DNA of 64,000 nt, taken from contig JACEVL010000482.1 of assembly GCA_020284085.1 (NCBI GenBank), positions 1,078,501 through 1,142,500 on the forward strand. Direction: 5' to 3'. The notes beneath the pieces were generated by a model, which worked only from the letters and a program-made list of their open reading frames with translations, was not told the DNA's origin and did no database searches. How positions within the stretch are numbered: the first letter of the stretch is position 1; each line of letters opens with the position of its first letter. The position numbers and the translations under genes were made by a program. Source of the stretch: Aporrectodea caliginosa (Eukaryota; Annelida; Clitellata; Crassiclitellata; Lumbricidae). Positions 40,958 to 52,209 of this stretch are shown one piece after another.

Positions 40958-41550
40958 AAATGGATGGATAGATGGATGGATGGATGGATGGATGGATGGA
41001 TGGATGGATGGATGGATGGATGGATGGATGGATAAATGGATGGATGGGTGAATGGCTGAATGGTTGATTGTGGATGTATGGAAGAATGGTTCGTTGGATG
41101 GATGAATGGATGGATGGATGGATGGATGGATGGATGGATGGATGGATGGATAGATCATAGATGGATGGTTGGGTAGATGGATGGATGTAGGAATGAATTA
41201 TTGGTTGGATGGATGGATGGATGGATGGATGGATGGATGGATGGATTGCTGAATGGATGAATGGTTGATTGTGGATGAATGGAAGAATGGTTGGATGGAT
41301 GGATGGATGGATGGATGGATGGATGGATGGATGGATGGATGGATGGATGGATGGATGGATGGATGGATGGATGGATGGATGGATGGATGGATGGATGGAT
41401 GGATGGATGGATGGATGGATGGATGGATGGATGGATGGATGGATGGATGGATGGATGGATGGATGGATGGATGGATGGATGGATGGATGGATGGATGGAT
41501 GGATGGATGGATGGATGGATGGATGGATGGATGGATGGATGGATGGGTGG
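40958..41550. repeat. (GGAT)n microsatellite, about 590 bp
   Basis: GGATGGAT arrays with degenerate spacers near 41035-41100 and 41155-41205 and a pure stretch at 41290-41545. HPSI and GWMD frames on either strand are repeat translations. The repeated spacer (GAATGGTTGATTGTGGATG) shows local duplication. Confidence 0.95.
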
Positions 41551-41960
41551 GTACACGTATTCATACTTAAATTACGTATGCACAGGCCTCAATGATTTGA
41601 GAGGAAACATACACTGCGCTATTACAAAGATCAGTACAAATTTCACATGAACCTGCACATGTGAAATGATTAGCACATTATGATAACAAATGGCTTACTA
41701 CTACTTACTTAATTACGTGAAACTATTATTGTTAGTGACTCATGACCGAGTAAATAATGAATTGCCTTCAGGTGAAGCCGTCTGTGGAAAGACTGAAGTA
41801 AAAAAAACAAAGTAAATGCACTTTTTTAGTTTTTGCTGGAGGGAGCTCCTAATGACGTACAATGTATGCCCTTGAAACTGGGGCGGCTACCAATATATTG
41901 CCTGTTTATTATAGCATCACTTTGCTTCTCTTTGCCAGATCCTGTTCATAAATAGTATGA
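41551..41960. other. No recognised feature
   Basis: Short unique region between two microsatellite blocks. Confidence 0.4.
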
Positions 41961-42152
41961 CGATGATGACAAGGACGACGACGATGTCAAGGATGGAAAA
42001 TAACTATGAGAATGATGACAAGGATGAGTAATAAAAATAATAGTTATAATGGATGGGTGATGATGATGCTTATGATGAAAATGATTATGGTGATAATTAT
42101 GATTATAATAATAATAAAAATAATGATTATGGTGATAATGATGATGATGATG

Positions 42153-42232
<80 letters not shown>

Positions 42233-42235
42233 TGC
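41960..42235. repeat. (GAT)n/(AAT)n microsatellite
   Basis: GATGATGAT then a long AAT run at 42150-42230. Confidence 0.9.
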
Positions 42236-42859
42236 AATTATAACACTAATGATAATGATTTCACGGACACTTTGCTAATACCGTGCTAATATGTAACTCT
42301 GTATCTCCAAGATATATTTATGTTCCTTTCTCTTATAAGTGTATGTCTCCGCATGTGACTGTGTCCCCAATTTTCACATTCACTTGCGAGCCAGCCACCT
42401 AGCCAAACTAGTCAGTCAGTCAGTCAGCCAGCCAATCAGTCAGTCAGTCAGTCAGGTCGTATGTTTCTTTGTTTTCCCATATTACCGAAGTGGACGATGG
42501 AAGGAAATTGACGGGTGAATTAGGCGGAATTAATTTTGCACAGCACAAAGGTCACCGAGGTCATCGGAAATTCTTGAAATTCTCCACTGGCTGTGAGCGT
42601 TGACCGAGGAAGCCTGCATATTATCCCAACAACCATTTCCAAAAGCAGCGCATGCCAGTTAAACTGCTCCTATCAGATATCTGTCCCAGTCAATGTTTAT
42701 GACTGCTTATCTTCTGCTGGTGTGGAAACGCAGAAACACCCATACACGTACATACACCCGGATGTGTGTATGTGTAACACTCTTCGCTGACTCTGTTGAT
42801 CTCTGTCTTTTATTAGTTGCTTATAAAATGTCTATTCTCGTATCAGTATACTGTCTAAG

Positions 42860-43060
42860 GGTCTCTCCGTCTGTCTATGTCTCTCTATCTGTCTGTCTCT
42901 CTGTCTGTCTGTCTCTGTCTGTCTCTGTCTACCTGTCTGTTTCTGTCTCTGTGTCTCTCTCCCTCTTCCTCTTCCTCTTCCTCTTCCTCTCCCTCTCTGT
43001 CTCTGTCTCTGCTCTCTCTGTCTCTGTCTCTCTGTCTCTTCCTTGTCTCTGTGAATCTTC
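42860..43060. repeat. Pyrimidine-rich (CTGT/CTCT)n tract
   Basis: CTGTCTGTCTCTGTC and TTCCTCTTCCTC repeats ending at the SINE head. Confidence 0.85.
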
Positions 43061-43062
43061 CT

Positions 43063-43300
43063 GCGCGGTGGTGTAGGGGTATGTTCGGTGCCTTGCAGCC
43101 GGAGGGTTGCGGGTTCGAATCCACCTCAAGCCGCCGCGTAGGGACCTTGGGCAAGTCCTTCACTCGCAATTGCTCATGCGCTTCGGCGTGAAACTCCGAT
43201 TCAGTGTCCGCGCTGTAGTCGGGAGCGCCTCTGAGTAGAAATCTTGGATGGGCGCTATAACAAGTGCTCATACATACATACATACATACATACATACATC
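43063..43300 (+). mobile_element. tRNA-derived SINE, copy 3 (CATACATAC tail)
   Basis: Same sequence as the SINE at 25549 almost base for base. The 3' end is GGGCGCTATAACAAGTGCTC and the tail is CATA repeats. Confidence 0.9.
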
Positions 43301-44920
43301 TCTCAATCTGTCTGAGTGCCTTTTCTCTTTCTTTCTCTGTCACCCTTCTATATACTACGGTAACTGTTACGTGCTTCACCTCCAGTCCACACCTATATAA
43401 TCTGGATATCTAATAATTTTTTATTTTTCACATTGATGTTTGTTTATTTTCTGTAAATGACGATGTTTGAAAGAAAATAGATGAAAACAAAAGACTGCAG
43501 GAATTTGGTTCCTGTATAATTTAGTTTGTTAGTTTCTCGACTTTTAATATAGAGCCTTTGAAGTACATCGCAAAAGCATTGTCTACGCTAGCCCAAGCTG
43601 TTAAACGTTGAACTGGAACGAAAAAGTTTCCCAGTGACTAAACGGTGCTTACTGACGAACATACTGGTGTAGAAGGCCTAGTAGCGAGTGCTTAGTGTCC
43701 CAATGCTCAGCGCCATCGATTGATGCTTGTAATGAATAGTTGAATACACAGATAAATTAAACAACTGTTAATGCCATTAATCGTAAGTGGTATTAGTTGA
43801 GGCACATTCCTTCTGTTCTGAGCAGATCAACATAATGAGGGCTAATAATTCTACAGTAATAAAGTCATTAATTTAATAAGCCAAACTCACATGATTTGCT
43901 TTACGATATCATAAAGGTGACATCAGATCTTGAATGAAACCTAGACACGTGAAAACATCTTCTCCCATATCACCACAATCAGCTGCAGTTCTCACAACGC
44001 CACATACGAGTGCAAAACCTCCGAATGCCTCATCCACCAGCCGTGCAGCCAGCTCAGCCAGGCAGTGCCCCTATTTACACAGTCCCGCCAACGCCACCAG
44101 CCAGCCCTTGGCTGAGAAGGTCACACCGTATATAGCACCGTCTTCGGCTCCCACTGAGATATTATTGCTGCTTTAACTACCGAAACCAATTACAACGGGC
44201 GGGCTATTGACGACACACAGACGTCGGTCGCTCTACAAACAGAAGCTCAGTCGCGTTATAACACATCGTATACGACGGTACCTTAGTCTGGACTTTACGA
44301 ACTATTTACATATCATAGCCTCACCTAATATGAGTTCATGACCTTTTTTAGTACTCAAATGAACTTGACCTCAACGAACTCGAACAACGCTATTAAATAC
44401 ATGTCTCAAATGTTGAGACATGCGGACAGAGTCGTCGAGAGGAACATTGATGGTTCTTTAATAATGCCACTACCACTAGGGCGGTTCTAATGGAAGAATC
44501 TAGGAAGCACTATTACGGGGAACTAGCCATGCAAGATGAAGTAGTTCAACGTATTCAGTCACAACCATCTCATTAGCTATGTAGCATTAAATTAGGGCCT
44601 AATTATTAGGCATTATAGTTAGATTTTAACTTTAACTGTGCAAGATTAATTCAGTAAAAATTGGTTTTAGATTCTGCTTGAGTCTTCAATGTTGTTCTCA
44701 TTTACCAAGTCTTTGTTAGGCTTTTTAGAGGTACTCAGAATGTACTTTGTTAAGTGTCCGGATACTTATTTACATACATAAGTACTTTACAATGAGTACG
44801 TCGTATCTGCGGTCCTCGACATTTTTTCTAAAATGCAATCTGGCCCTTGGCCATAAAAGGTTGTGCATCCCTGAGCTATAGGATCAAGGTAGAGGAGAAA
44901 CTGCCATTGAGTTCACACGA
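43301..44920. other. No recognised gene
   Basis: Largely unique sequence. A GC-richer patch at 43935-44170 is open on both strands but shows no family motif or splice context I trust. Confidence 0.4.
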
Positions 44921-44924
44921 CGCA

Positions 44925-44989
<65 letters not shown>

Positions 44990-44990
44990 A
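44925..44990. repeat. (ATT)n microsatellite (LINE tail)
   Basis: In complement this is an AAT tail directly following the LINE 3' end at 44995. Confidence 0.9.
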
Positions 44991-44991
44991 G

Positions 44992-45252
44992 TAGTTTTAT
45001 ATAGCTCCCCTTCAAGACAGTCTACTCAGGAGCGCTCCCAGCCCAACCTCGGTCAAACAGGACAGTCTTAAGGCCAGAGAAGAACTGAGCAGAGTGTCCT
45101 ATTGAGGTCAGACGCAGTGCCACCGGAAGCCCATTCCAGGTCACTGAGCCAGCCACAGAGAAGGCGCGGCGCTGTCGGATAGCAGTCCGAGCACGGGGTA
45201 CAAGGAACTCTGCTTGCACCGCTGAGCGTAACGAGCCACGACGCGGAACAGT
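44992..45252 (-). mobile_element. CR1/L2-type LINE 3' end, (AAT)n tail
   Basis: The minus strand encodes EFLVPRARTAIRQRRAFSVA and GSVTWNGLPVALRL, closely matching the C-terminus of the LINE at 260-1339. Its GGGGAGCTATATAAAACTAC end is followed by AAT instead of GAATG repeats. Confidence 0.85.
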
Positions 45253-46200
45253 TTAAAAATTATTGACGTTACCAGATTACAATGATTGATTAAAGAATCG
45301 TAACAAAAGAGAATGAATGTTTACTAAATTACACTGAATTAATAAAGAATCGTAACCAAACATAATAAACTCTAAGTTAGTAGCCTACATATACTCAATC
45401 AATCTTACCAGTCATAACACGGATAGAGTTCTCATCCTCAAAACCCCGAATGCCTAAATTAGACACGGGAATCCCTCTTAAGCATTTCCTCGTATACCCT
45501 ATGATCACGTGGTGCTATCATGGTGGTTAGCCCGAATAAGGGAAGATGAAACTGCTATTTGTCGGCCTAGGACCAGCCAAGGATGATGTAACCGCCCACT
45601 GGTAATCTGAGGTTATCTATGACAGATAACCCCGGAAGTGAGGAATTAGGCTATTAGGGAGAAGCCATCAACATTGGAAGCGCACCCATGTAGGGTGCGC
45701 CCATGAATACTACTTCTACTGTAACAGCACTATTATAGTTCTATATAAATGTACAATTACATTACAGCACGATACTTGCATTGTATTACACTACAGAAGT
45801 TCGTATTCCTAATTTCATTCTATAAATGGTGCTATTGAGGAAGATACATACATGCATGGACATGAGCGAAATATATATGAGGATTGAGGATGTTGAAGGC
45901 CAATCATCAGTGGCAGATAGCCTTAATGAGTGGGGAATTCCAGCTTTTCCCCTCAACTGGGTTGCGTATAGTTGACGGTTACATGTTGAAAACTCAGTTG
46001 TTAGACCCATGATGAGTTTAGAGTATCCTTGTAATGCAAATAGTTGTATAATAGTACTCATTATGCTTATTGTGTGACAAGCGACAATAGTGTGTCTAGT
46101 GCATTAGCATGTAGCTGCGAGTGACTGTATCATATCAGATGGAAAACTGAAGGCATCTGCAATTTCCAAAAGACATATATATCGTCCATTGCCTACATAC
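45253..46200. other. No recognised gene
   Basis: Unique-looking. A small hairpin GGTTATCTATGACAGATAACC lies near 45612. Confidence 0.4.
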
Positions 46201-46222
46201 ACACGCACGCACATTCGCACAC

Positions 46223-46800
46223 CAGAGTTGGGCAACTAATCGATTAGATTCTAATCGATTAGCTAATCGATTAGAAAAAGAGCTAATTCCAATTCTAATC
46301 AATTTTGCCTGATGCTTATTCTAATTCTAAATGATTAGTAATTTTTTAGCTAATTCTAATCGTAAAACGATTAGCTGTTCGATTAGATCAATTTTTCTCA
46401 ATATGCTTCTCACAATGGCTGCACAGGCGAGTGGTGATAAAAATTATCCTGAATTTGCTGAAACTTTCTTTGATGGTGTTGAGCTAAAAGTGGTATCGGA
46501 AGGAAGAACGAAATTAATAAGGAAGCGTAAAAGATACAGTAAAATATTCAATGCTATAATTGAACATTTTGTTGCATCTTTATGTATCGTCAAACTTCTT
46601 CAGTCACGTTAAAATGAAGTTCAAGTTGAGAAACTAATTATGGACCGACAGCATGGCGCTTCACCTAGTTCTTATTGCTAATTGATTAGCTGCTGCTAAT
46701 TCAAATTCTAATCGACTAGCTAGAAGATTTTGCTAATTCTAATCCTAATCGATTAGCAAATTTAATCGATGGCAATTTGACTAAACGTGCCCATCTCAAA
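46223..46800. mobile_element. hAT-like MITE rich in CTAATCGATTAG
   Basis: The left end is CAGAGTTGGGCAACTAATC. In complement the right end is GAGATGGGCACGTTTAG. Both subterminal zones carry many copies of CTAATCGATTAG or AATTCTAATCG. GRG-TGGGCA ends are common in hAT elements. The 90-codon plus frame in the middle (MAAQASGDKNYPEFAETFFD) is not recognised. The target duplication is not clear. Confidence 0.65.
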
Positions 46801-46921
46801 CATACATCACGCACACATACATATAGATGCATTTGTACCCATATTACAGGTAGTCCTATACCTATATATAAAGGTACTGGGTAATACGTCATAAATGTAT
46901 TGTTATTATTGTCTATATATA

Positions 46922-47529
46922 CACGGTGAACGGGAAAAACCCGAACCTCTACAAAAAAGAGAAATTAACACCAAAATGTAAACTATTTTATTCCCCACAA
47001 TAGACTTAACTATATTTTATAATTATGCGCTATACCAGTTAAAAACTGACGTCACCGTGACGTCACTTATAATAAGAATCCGTTACAAAATGGTGCTCCT
47101 GCTCACTGAGCTCGCGAGACCGTTGAACTTCTCACAAACGAACCTCCAGATTTCATACCCCTAGCACTTTGGCCTCCAAATAGCCCAGACCTTAATCCGG
47201 TGGACTATAAAATCTGGTCTGTGATGCAAGAAAAGGTTTACAAGACAAAGGTTCGCGATGTCGGAGAACTGCGTCAGCGCATAATACAGGCATGGGACGA
47301 ATTTGATCAAGCTGTAATCGATTCAGCAATTAGTCAGTGGCGAGCTCGTCTTTGTGCTTGTGTGGAAGCCAAAGGAGGGAATTTTGAACACATATTATAA
47401 CTAACAAATGATAGTTATCTGATTCATATCCTATAAACTGAAGTTTCTCCATGTTTCATTAAAATGTACAAATGATTACATAAATTATTGCAGCAATAGG
47501 AGAGGTTCGGTTTTTTTCCGTTCACCGTG
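46922..47529 (+). mobile_element. mariner/Tc1 element, internally deleted, intact ends
   Basis: TA dinucleotides flank 608 bp with terminal inverted repeats of about 29 bp (CACGGTGAACGGGAAAAACC against CACGGTGAACGGAAAAAAAC), two mismatches. The plus frame around 47140-47400 gives FIPLALWPPNSPDLNPVDYK, then VYKTKVRDVGELRQRIIQAW and SQWRARLCACVEAKGGNFEH. That is the transposase C-terminus including the last catalytic Asp (NPVDY). The N-terminal DNA-binding and first DD parts are deleted. Confidence 0.9.
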
Positions 47530-48125
47530 TATATATATATATATATATATATATATTGTCGACCGACGTAGGCTACGTATCTAGACATTTATTTAGCGTC
47601 TTCTAAGAATATTATGTAAGCATGAGGAAGTATATATTATATATAATATACGAAGTTGTTGAAAAAGTTGTACACTCCCCTTCATATTATGCAGACGAAA
47701 TCAAAAGAACTTTGGGTTTGGCAGAATTCGGAAACTTGGTACGGAGATGAATTGCCCCAAGTACAACGTTTTCAAAGACAGAACGTGCGAAGGTTTTGAA
47801 TGTCTGTAACATAGGCATTCACGCCACACTATAGAGAACTATAGCGTGCACTAAAACATCTGGTGGTATGTCCCCTACGGGCCTCCGTGCTGTAGGTATG
47901 AAACTCTTTATGAGCCACCGTCTGTACTTGCCTTAAAAACTGAAGGCTGTTGAGTGGTGGTTAATGGGTGCATGTATTTCAATGGTGTAGTTTCGTTGAG
48001 AGAAGCACTATCTATCAACATCGGTTAACATGAATTGTTCGTAAGGCTGAATGTGCTGCCATGTCTGAGATCATCCGAGACCACGCCAACAGCCTAAACT
48101 ACATTCATTATATCTTTGAACAGTC
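47530..48125. other. No recognised gene
   Basis: A (TA)n run at 47530-47555, then unique sequence. Confidence 0.45.
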
Positions 48126-48129
48126 ATGT

Positions 48130-48200
<71 letters not shown>

Positions 48201-48320
48201 GCGTGTGTGTACATATGCATGCAAACACAGATGATGCACACCGTATAGTTCAAAGCCAGTACATAACTCGAATGAAGGTCATTATCTGTGTGTGTGTGTG
48301 TGTGTGTGTGTGTGAGAGTG
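48126..48320. repeat. (GT)n microsatellites
   Basis: GT runs at 48130-48200 and 48283-48315. A (CA)n-rich stretch follows at 48495-48565. Confidence 0.95.
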
Positions 48321-48721
48321 CGTGTGTATGTATACATGTGTACGTATACGAGTGCATGCATGCTTCTGTGAGAAGTGGCTTTAAATTCTCACGACACTGG
48401 GTGACATGGCATAATGGGTGGCAGAATGCAACCTCACCTCAACCAACTGTTATGTTTAGACTAGACATGCAGGCAGATATCTGGCAGATAAAGCACACGC
48501 ACGCACACACACACACACCCACACGCACCCACATGTACACGCGTGCACACACACGCACACACAAAAATCGCACAAGCACCTGCTCACTCGTACACAATGT
48601 GTAGAAATACATATATGATAAGCACGTCTGTGTACCTTACTGATACCATGCATGAGTATGCATAATTATATGTATGTAGTATATTTGTAGCCTATTCTTT
48701 AGTTTACAGCATATTATGTTT

Positions 48722-48822
48722 ATATAGAATAGAATAGAATAGAATAGAATAGAATAGAATAGAATAGAATAGAATAGAATAGAATAGAATAGAATAGAAT
48801 AGAATAGAATAGAATAGAATAT
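48722..48822. repeat. (ATAGA)n pentanucleotide microsatellite, about 19 copies
   Basis: Pure AGAAT/ATAGA repeats. Confidence 0.95.
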
Positions 48823-49130
48823 TAAATAGAATATTCCTTTACTCATTAACACATTGTCAGTATTCAATGTAGGCGTAACAGTAAGTTGCATTTTTAGGGG
48901 AAGACAGACACAAACATTCTACAAGATAAACATTTAGAAATAGTACTGTTAACAGTAAGTATGTATATGTACACGTATACGTATCATATGCAGGTGTGTA
49001 TGTATATGGTATGCAAATGACAGACATGTACATACACATGAACACATATGGAAGTGTATATGCATGTATGCATGTCTAATAACTAGTTCAAATGATGTGA
49101 TGCATTGTATTTCAGTACATGTTATGAACA

Positions 49131-49133
<3 letters not shown>

Positions 49134-49187
<54 letters not shown>

Positions 49188-49200
49188 CAATATATATATA
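49134..49200. repeat. (TA)n microsatellite
   Basis: Pure TA run of about 50 bases, with a second short run after TTTCAA. Confidence 0.95.
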
Positions 49201-49850
49201 AGTACTAATCTAGTCTGGTACTATGTCAGTTTCTATTGAATAAACTCATCTCAATAGATTTTTCAGCATAGCAAAAGCTAGCTACTCAGTCATTAAATAT
49301 ATGGGTAATGATAACACTTTGGCACGAAGAGCAGAAGATCAGCTTTGACGCGGGATCGTTTCCCGCTACCCTTCAAAAGGTTCACTCAGCCTTTCAATCG
49401 ACAGGTGGCGTTGGTAAACGAGTAGTAGGACGGATGGGCGCCTTGCATGGCTGCCATACAGTTAAAATCGACTCCTGCAATCAATTGTGATCATCCGTTC
49501 ATACTATGACTTGTAATCATACTGCATTCATTTCAGTCTGAATTAATAAACAAAGATTAATTATTATTATTATTATTATGATGAACTAAGGACAATGACT
49601 AGATAGCGGATATGATTCATAGCAAGAAATGAAGAGCTAAGGGTCGATTAGTACGTATATATAAAAATATATATAATATGTAATTACAAATTATTTATAT
49701 GATATATTATGTACTACGTACCGTTCATGACATGCATGTATTATATATACTGTAACAGTAAATATACATGTAAGACTTATGTTTTGCCGGATATGACAAC
49801 GCTTGTTATTCTATGACTGTAACAGTTCTCATACGTATGACTGTATGGCG
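49201..49850. other. No recognised feature
   Basis: AT-rich unique DNA. Confidence 0.4.
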
Positions 49851-49854
49851 TAGC

Positions 49855-50015
49855 TAGAGGTCTGCGGGTATATAGAGCGTTTTGCTACCCGACCCGTACC
49901 CGTTACACATAACCGTTACCCGTACCAGTACCAGTACCCGAACCATACTAAAAATTACTACCCGATCCGACTCGTACCCGCGGCTATACCCGTACGCGTA
50001 CCGTACCCGCCATTT
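49855..50015. repeat. TACCCG-rich subterminal repeat, possible hAT end
   Basis: TAGAGGTCTGCGGGTATATAG is followed by many CCCGTACC/TACCCG hexamers. Such arrays occur at the ends of some hAT elements; no partner end was found. Confidence 0.45.
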
Positions 50016-50640
50016 ATTAGTGCGCCTTCCCATAGACCGAGTACCTACCAGAACAATAGGCTCAATAGTTTTCATAATTATAGTAGTGTGGTTGACCCCT
50101 AATACAAAGAGCTACGCTGCCTGAACCTAAACGATGCAAATTTTAAAAGCAAAATTGCCTGTAATAAGCTGAAATGCTAAATATACAAATGGTTTGTTTT
50201 CGTTTATTAAGGCAATTATCTATATAATTACTTCAATTAAATATTGGAAAAACTGAATAAACCACGAAATTGCACGTTGTGTACTCTATACAATAGTATA
50301 CTGTGCACTGCATAGTCTCTGTTGAGGCGTATGCTTCTACCATGATGAGGTCCTAAAAGCTTTGACTGGTTCTAGTTTAGTTGGTTTGGAAGTAGCATAA
50401 GCATACTATTTATGTCTGCTTTATAATCATATCATTGTAAGTAGGTTTGTGATTATGACTTTGTAACTTTGAACTAATAGACTAAATAGAGCATTATCTA
50501 AGATCATGATGTGAAGCAAGTCAACAGCTTAAACTTCAGGCAATAGAGCATGTATGGGTTGTGAAATTGTGATAGATTGGATTAGACTAGGTAAACTACG
50601 TTAAATAAGACCAGACAGACTAGGTTGTATTAGATCAGAA
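50016..50640. other. No recognised feature
   Basis: AT-rich unique sequence, ending with AGACTAGG-type degenerate words. Confidence 0.4.
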
Positions 50641-50694
50641 AGACTAGGATATATATATATATATATATATGTAATTATACATATATATATACCG

Positions 50695-51075
50695 ATGTAA
50701 AGAAAAGACTAAGAAATTAGAAGCTTTTGAGATGTGGATCTGGAGAAGGATGGAGAAGGTGAGCTGGACTAAGCATAAAACGAATGACGAGGTGCTACAA
50801 ATGGTTGATGAAAAACGACCGCTAATAACAACAATAATAGAAAGACCGAAGAACTGGGTGGGGCACGTATTAAGAGGAGACGCCCTTCTGAAAGAAATCA
50901 TAGAAGGGAGAATGGAAGGGAAAAGAGGGAGGGGAAGACCGAGGCAGATGATGCTGGGGGGGATGGCCGACGGATAAAGCGAATTAAAGGAAAAGGCACA
51001 GCACAGAGAAGAGTGGCGTCATTGGAAGTTGGAACCTGCCGAAGGGCGGGAGAACTTAAAGAGAGAAGATATACC
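50695..51075 (+). mobile_element. RTE-type LINE 3' end
   Basis: The plus frame reads MWIWRRMEKVSWTKHKTNDE, then RPKNWVGHVLRGDALLKEII and EGRMEGKRGRGRPRQMMLGG. This is the conserved C-terminus of RTE/BovB-like endonuclease-reverse transcriptases. The 5' part is missing; it starts beside a short TA repeat. Confidence 0.8.
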
Positions 51076-51083
51076 GATGTAGA

Positions 51084-51553
51084 GATTTCAGATTACCCCT
51101 TCACCTTACCTCACTGTAACTTAAAAGCGGGTTCAGATTACCGATGGGGTGTAGAATGAAATAGATTCCAAGTTACCCCGAGGTATAGCCTGAAGCCGCT
51201 TTCATCGTATACCATGCATTAACGATTTCAGGTTACCAATACAAAACCTTTATTTATTTATGTCTATTTAAATATTATTTGAATACTTTTAGGGTTAGAA
51301 TATAGGGTAAGGGTATAGGGCATAAGGTAATATTATGTAATATGTCATGCACTTTGAACTAGTGTATGAGTGGTTTTAATACAATTAAAATTTTTGTGAC
51401 ATTTTTCATTTTTCCAGATACTGACACATGCTTTCAATTTTGTTTCACGTGTTTTATTCAATAGACGTATACAATTATTTTAAGCATAAGAATTTATCGT
51501 TTTAGCGTTTTCAATGAGGGGTAATGAGAACAGTGAAGGGGTAATATGAAATC
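51084..51553. mobile_element. MITE-like element with 21-bp inverted ends
   Basis: GATTTCAGATTACCCCTTCA on the left pairs with TGAAGGGGTAATATGAAATC on the right, one mismatch. No coding capacity. Confidence 0.6.
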
Positions 51554-51578
51554 AGTTTCAGATTACCGGGGTAGTTTA

Positions 51579-51949
51579 AAGCCTGTGTCACGAAATAGAG
51601 TATCCCCCATACATGAGTAGGCCTATCCCCCTTAGCGAAATGGACTATTCGGTTTAATTTGCATTTCTGGCGGTTTCTAAGTGTATTCAGTCGTACTGTT
51701 TGGATTTATTGTATACATAACATTTTCAAATTGCGTATCTTTAGTTTGTAAGTCGACCTGAAATCAATTTACTTCGTTTTTGGTGATTTTGACTATATTT
51801 TCGCCGAGTCTATCGTGATGCGTATACCGGTGGGGAATTGAATGGTTTATCCACCCCGGATACTCTAAACCGGTTTATTCCATCCGGGGGAAAAATTCAT
51901 ACATCCCCCCGGATAGTCCTAGGACGGATGCTCTATTTCGTGATACCTG
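51579..51949. mobile_element. MITE-like element with CACGAAATAGAG ends
   Basis: TGTCACGAAATAGAGTATCC on the left is mirrored by GGATGCTCTATTTCGTGATA on the right. Interior CCCCGG/CCGGGG words also pair. No transposase. Confidence 0.65.
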
Positions 51950-52019
51950 CACATCGCTTAGATTGACTTGGTTATATATTATATATAGGCCTATATGTAT
52001 ACGATTTCAGGTTACCGAT

Positions 52020-52195
52020 ACAAAACATTTGTACTCAATAGATTAGATATGTTATATCAAAATAGGTTAGACCAGAATAGGTTGGATCAGGATATGTTCG
52101 ATCAGAATAGGTTAGATCAGTATAGACTAGAATATGTGACACGAAATGAGATTAGATTAGATAAGATTATAATAGATTTGATGAGATTAGGCTGT
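52020..52195. repeat. 15-bp-like degenerate repeat GATCAGAATAGGTTA
   Basis: TTAGACCAGAATAGGTTGGATCAGG-type units, then GATTAGATTAG words. It ends about 15 bases from the GPCR stop codon and so would form its 3' flank or UTR. Confidence 0.7.
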
Positions 52196-52209
52196 TATTA
52201 TAGATGAGA

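Noticed and set aside
40890..41650. HPSI and GWMD repeat proteins on both strands
   Set aside because: (GGAT)n translations.
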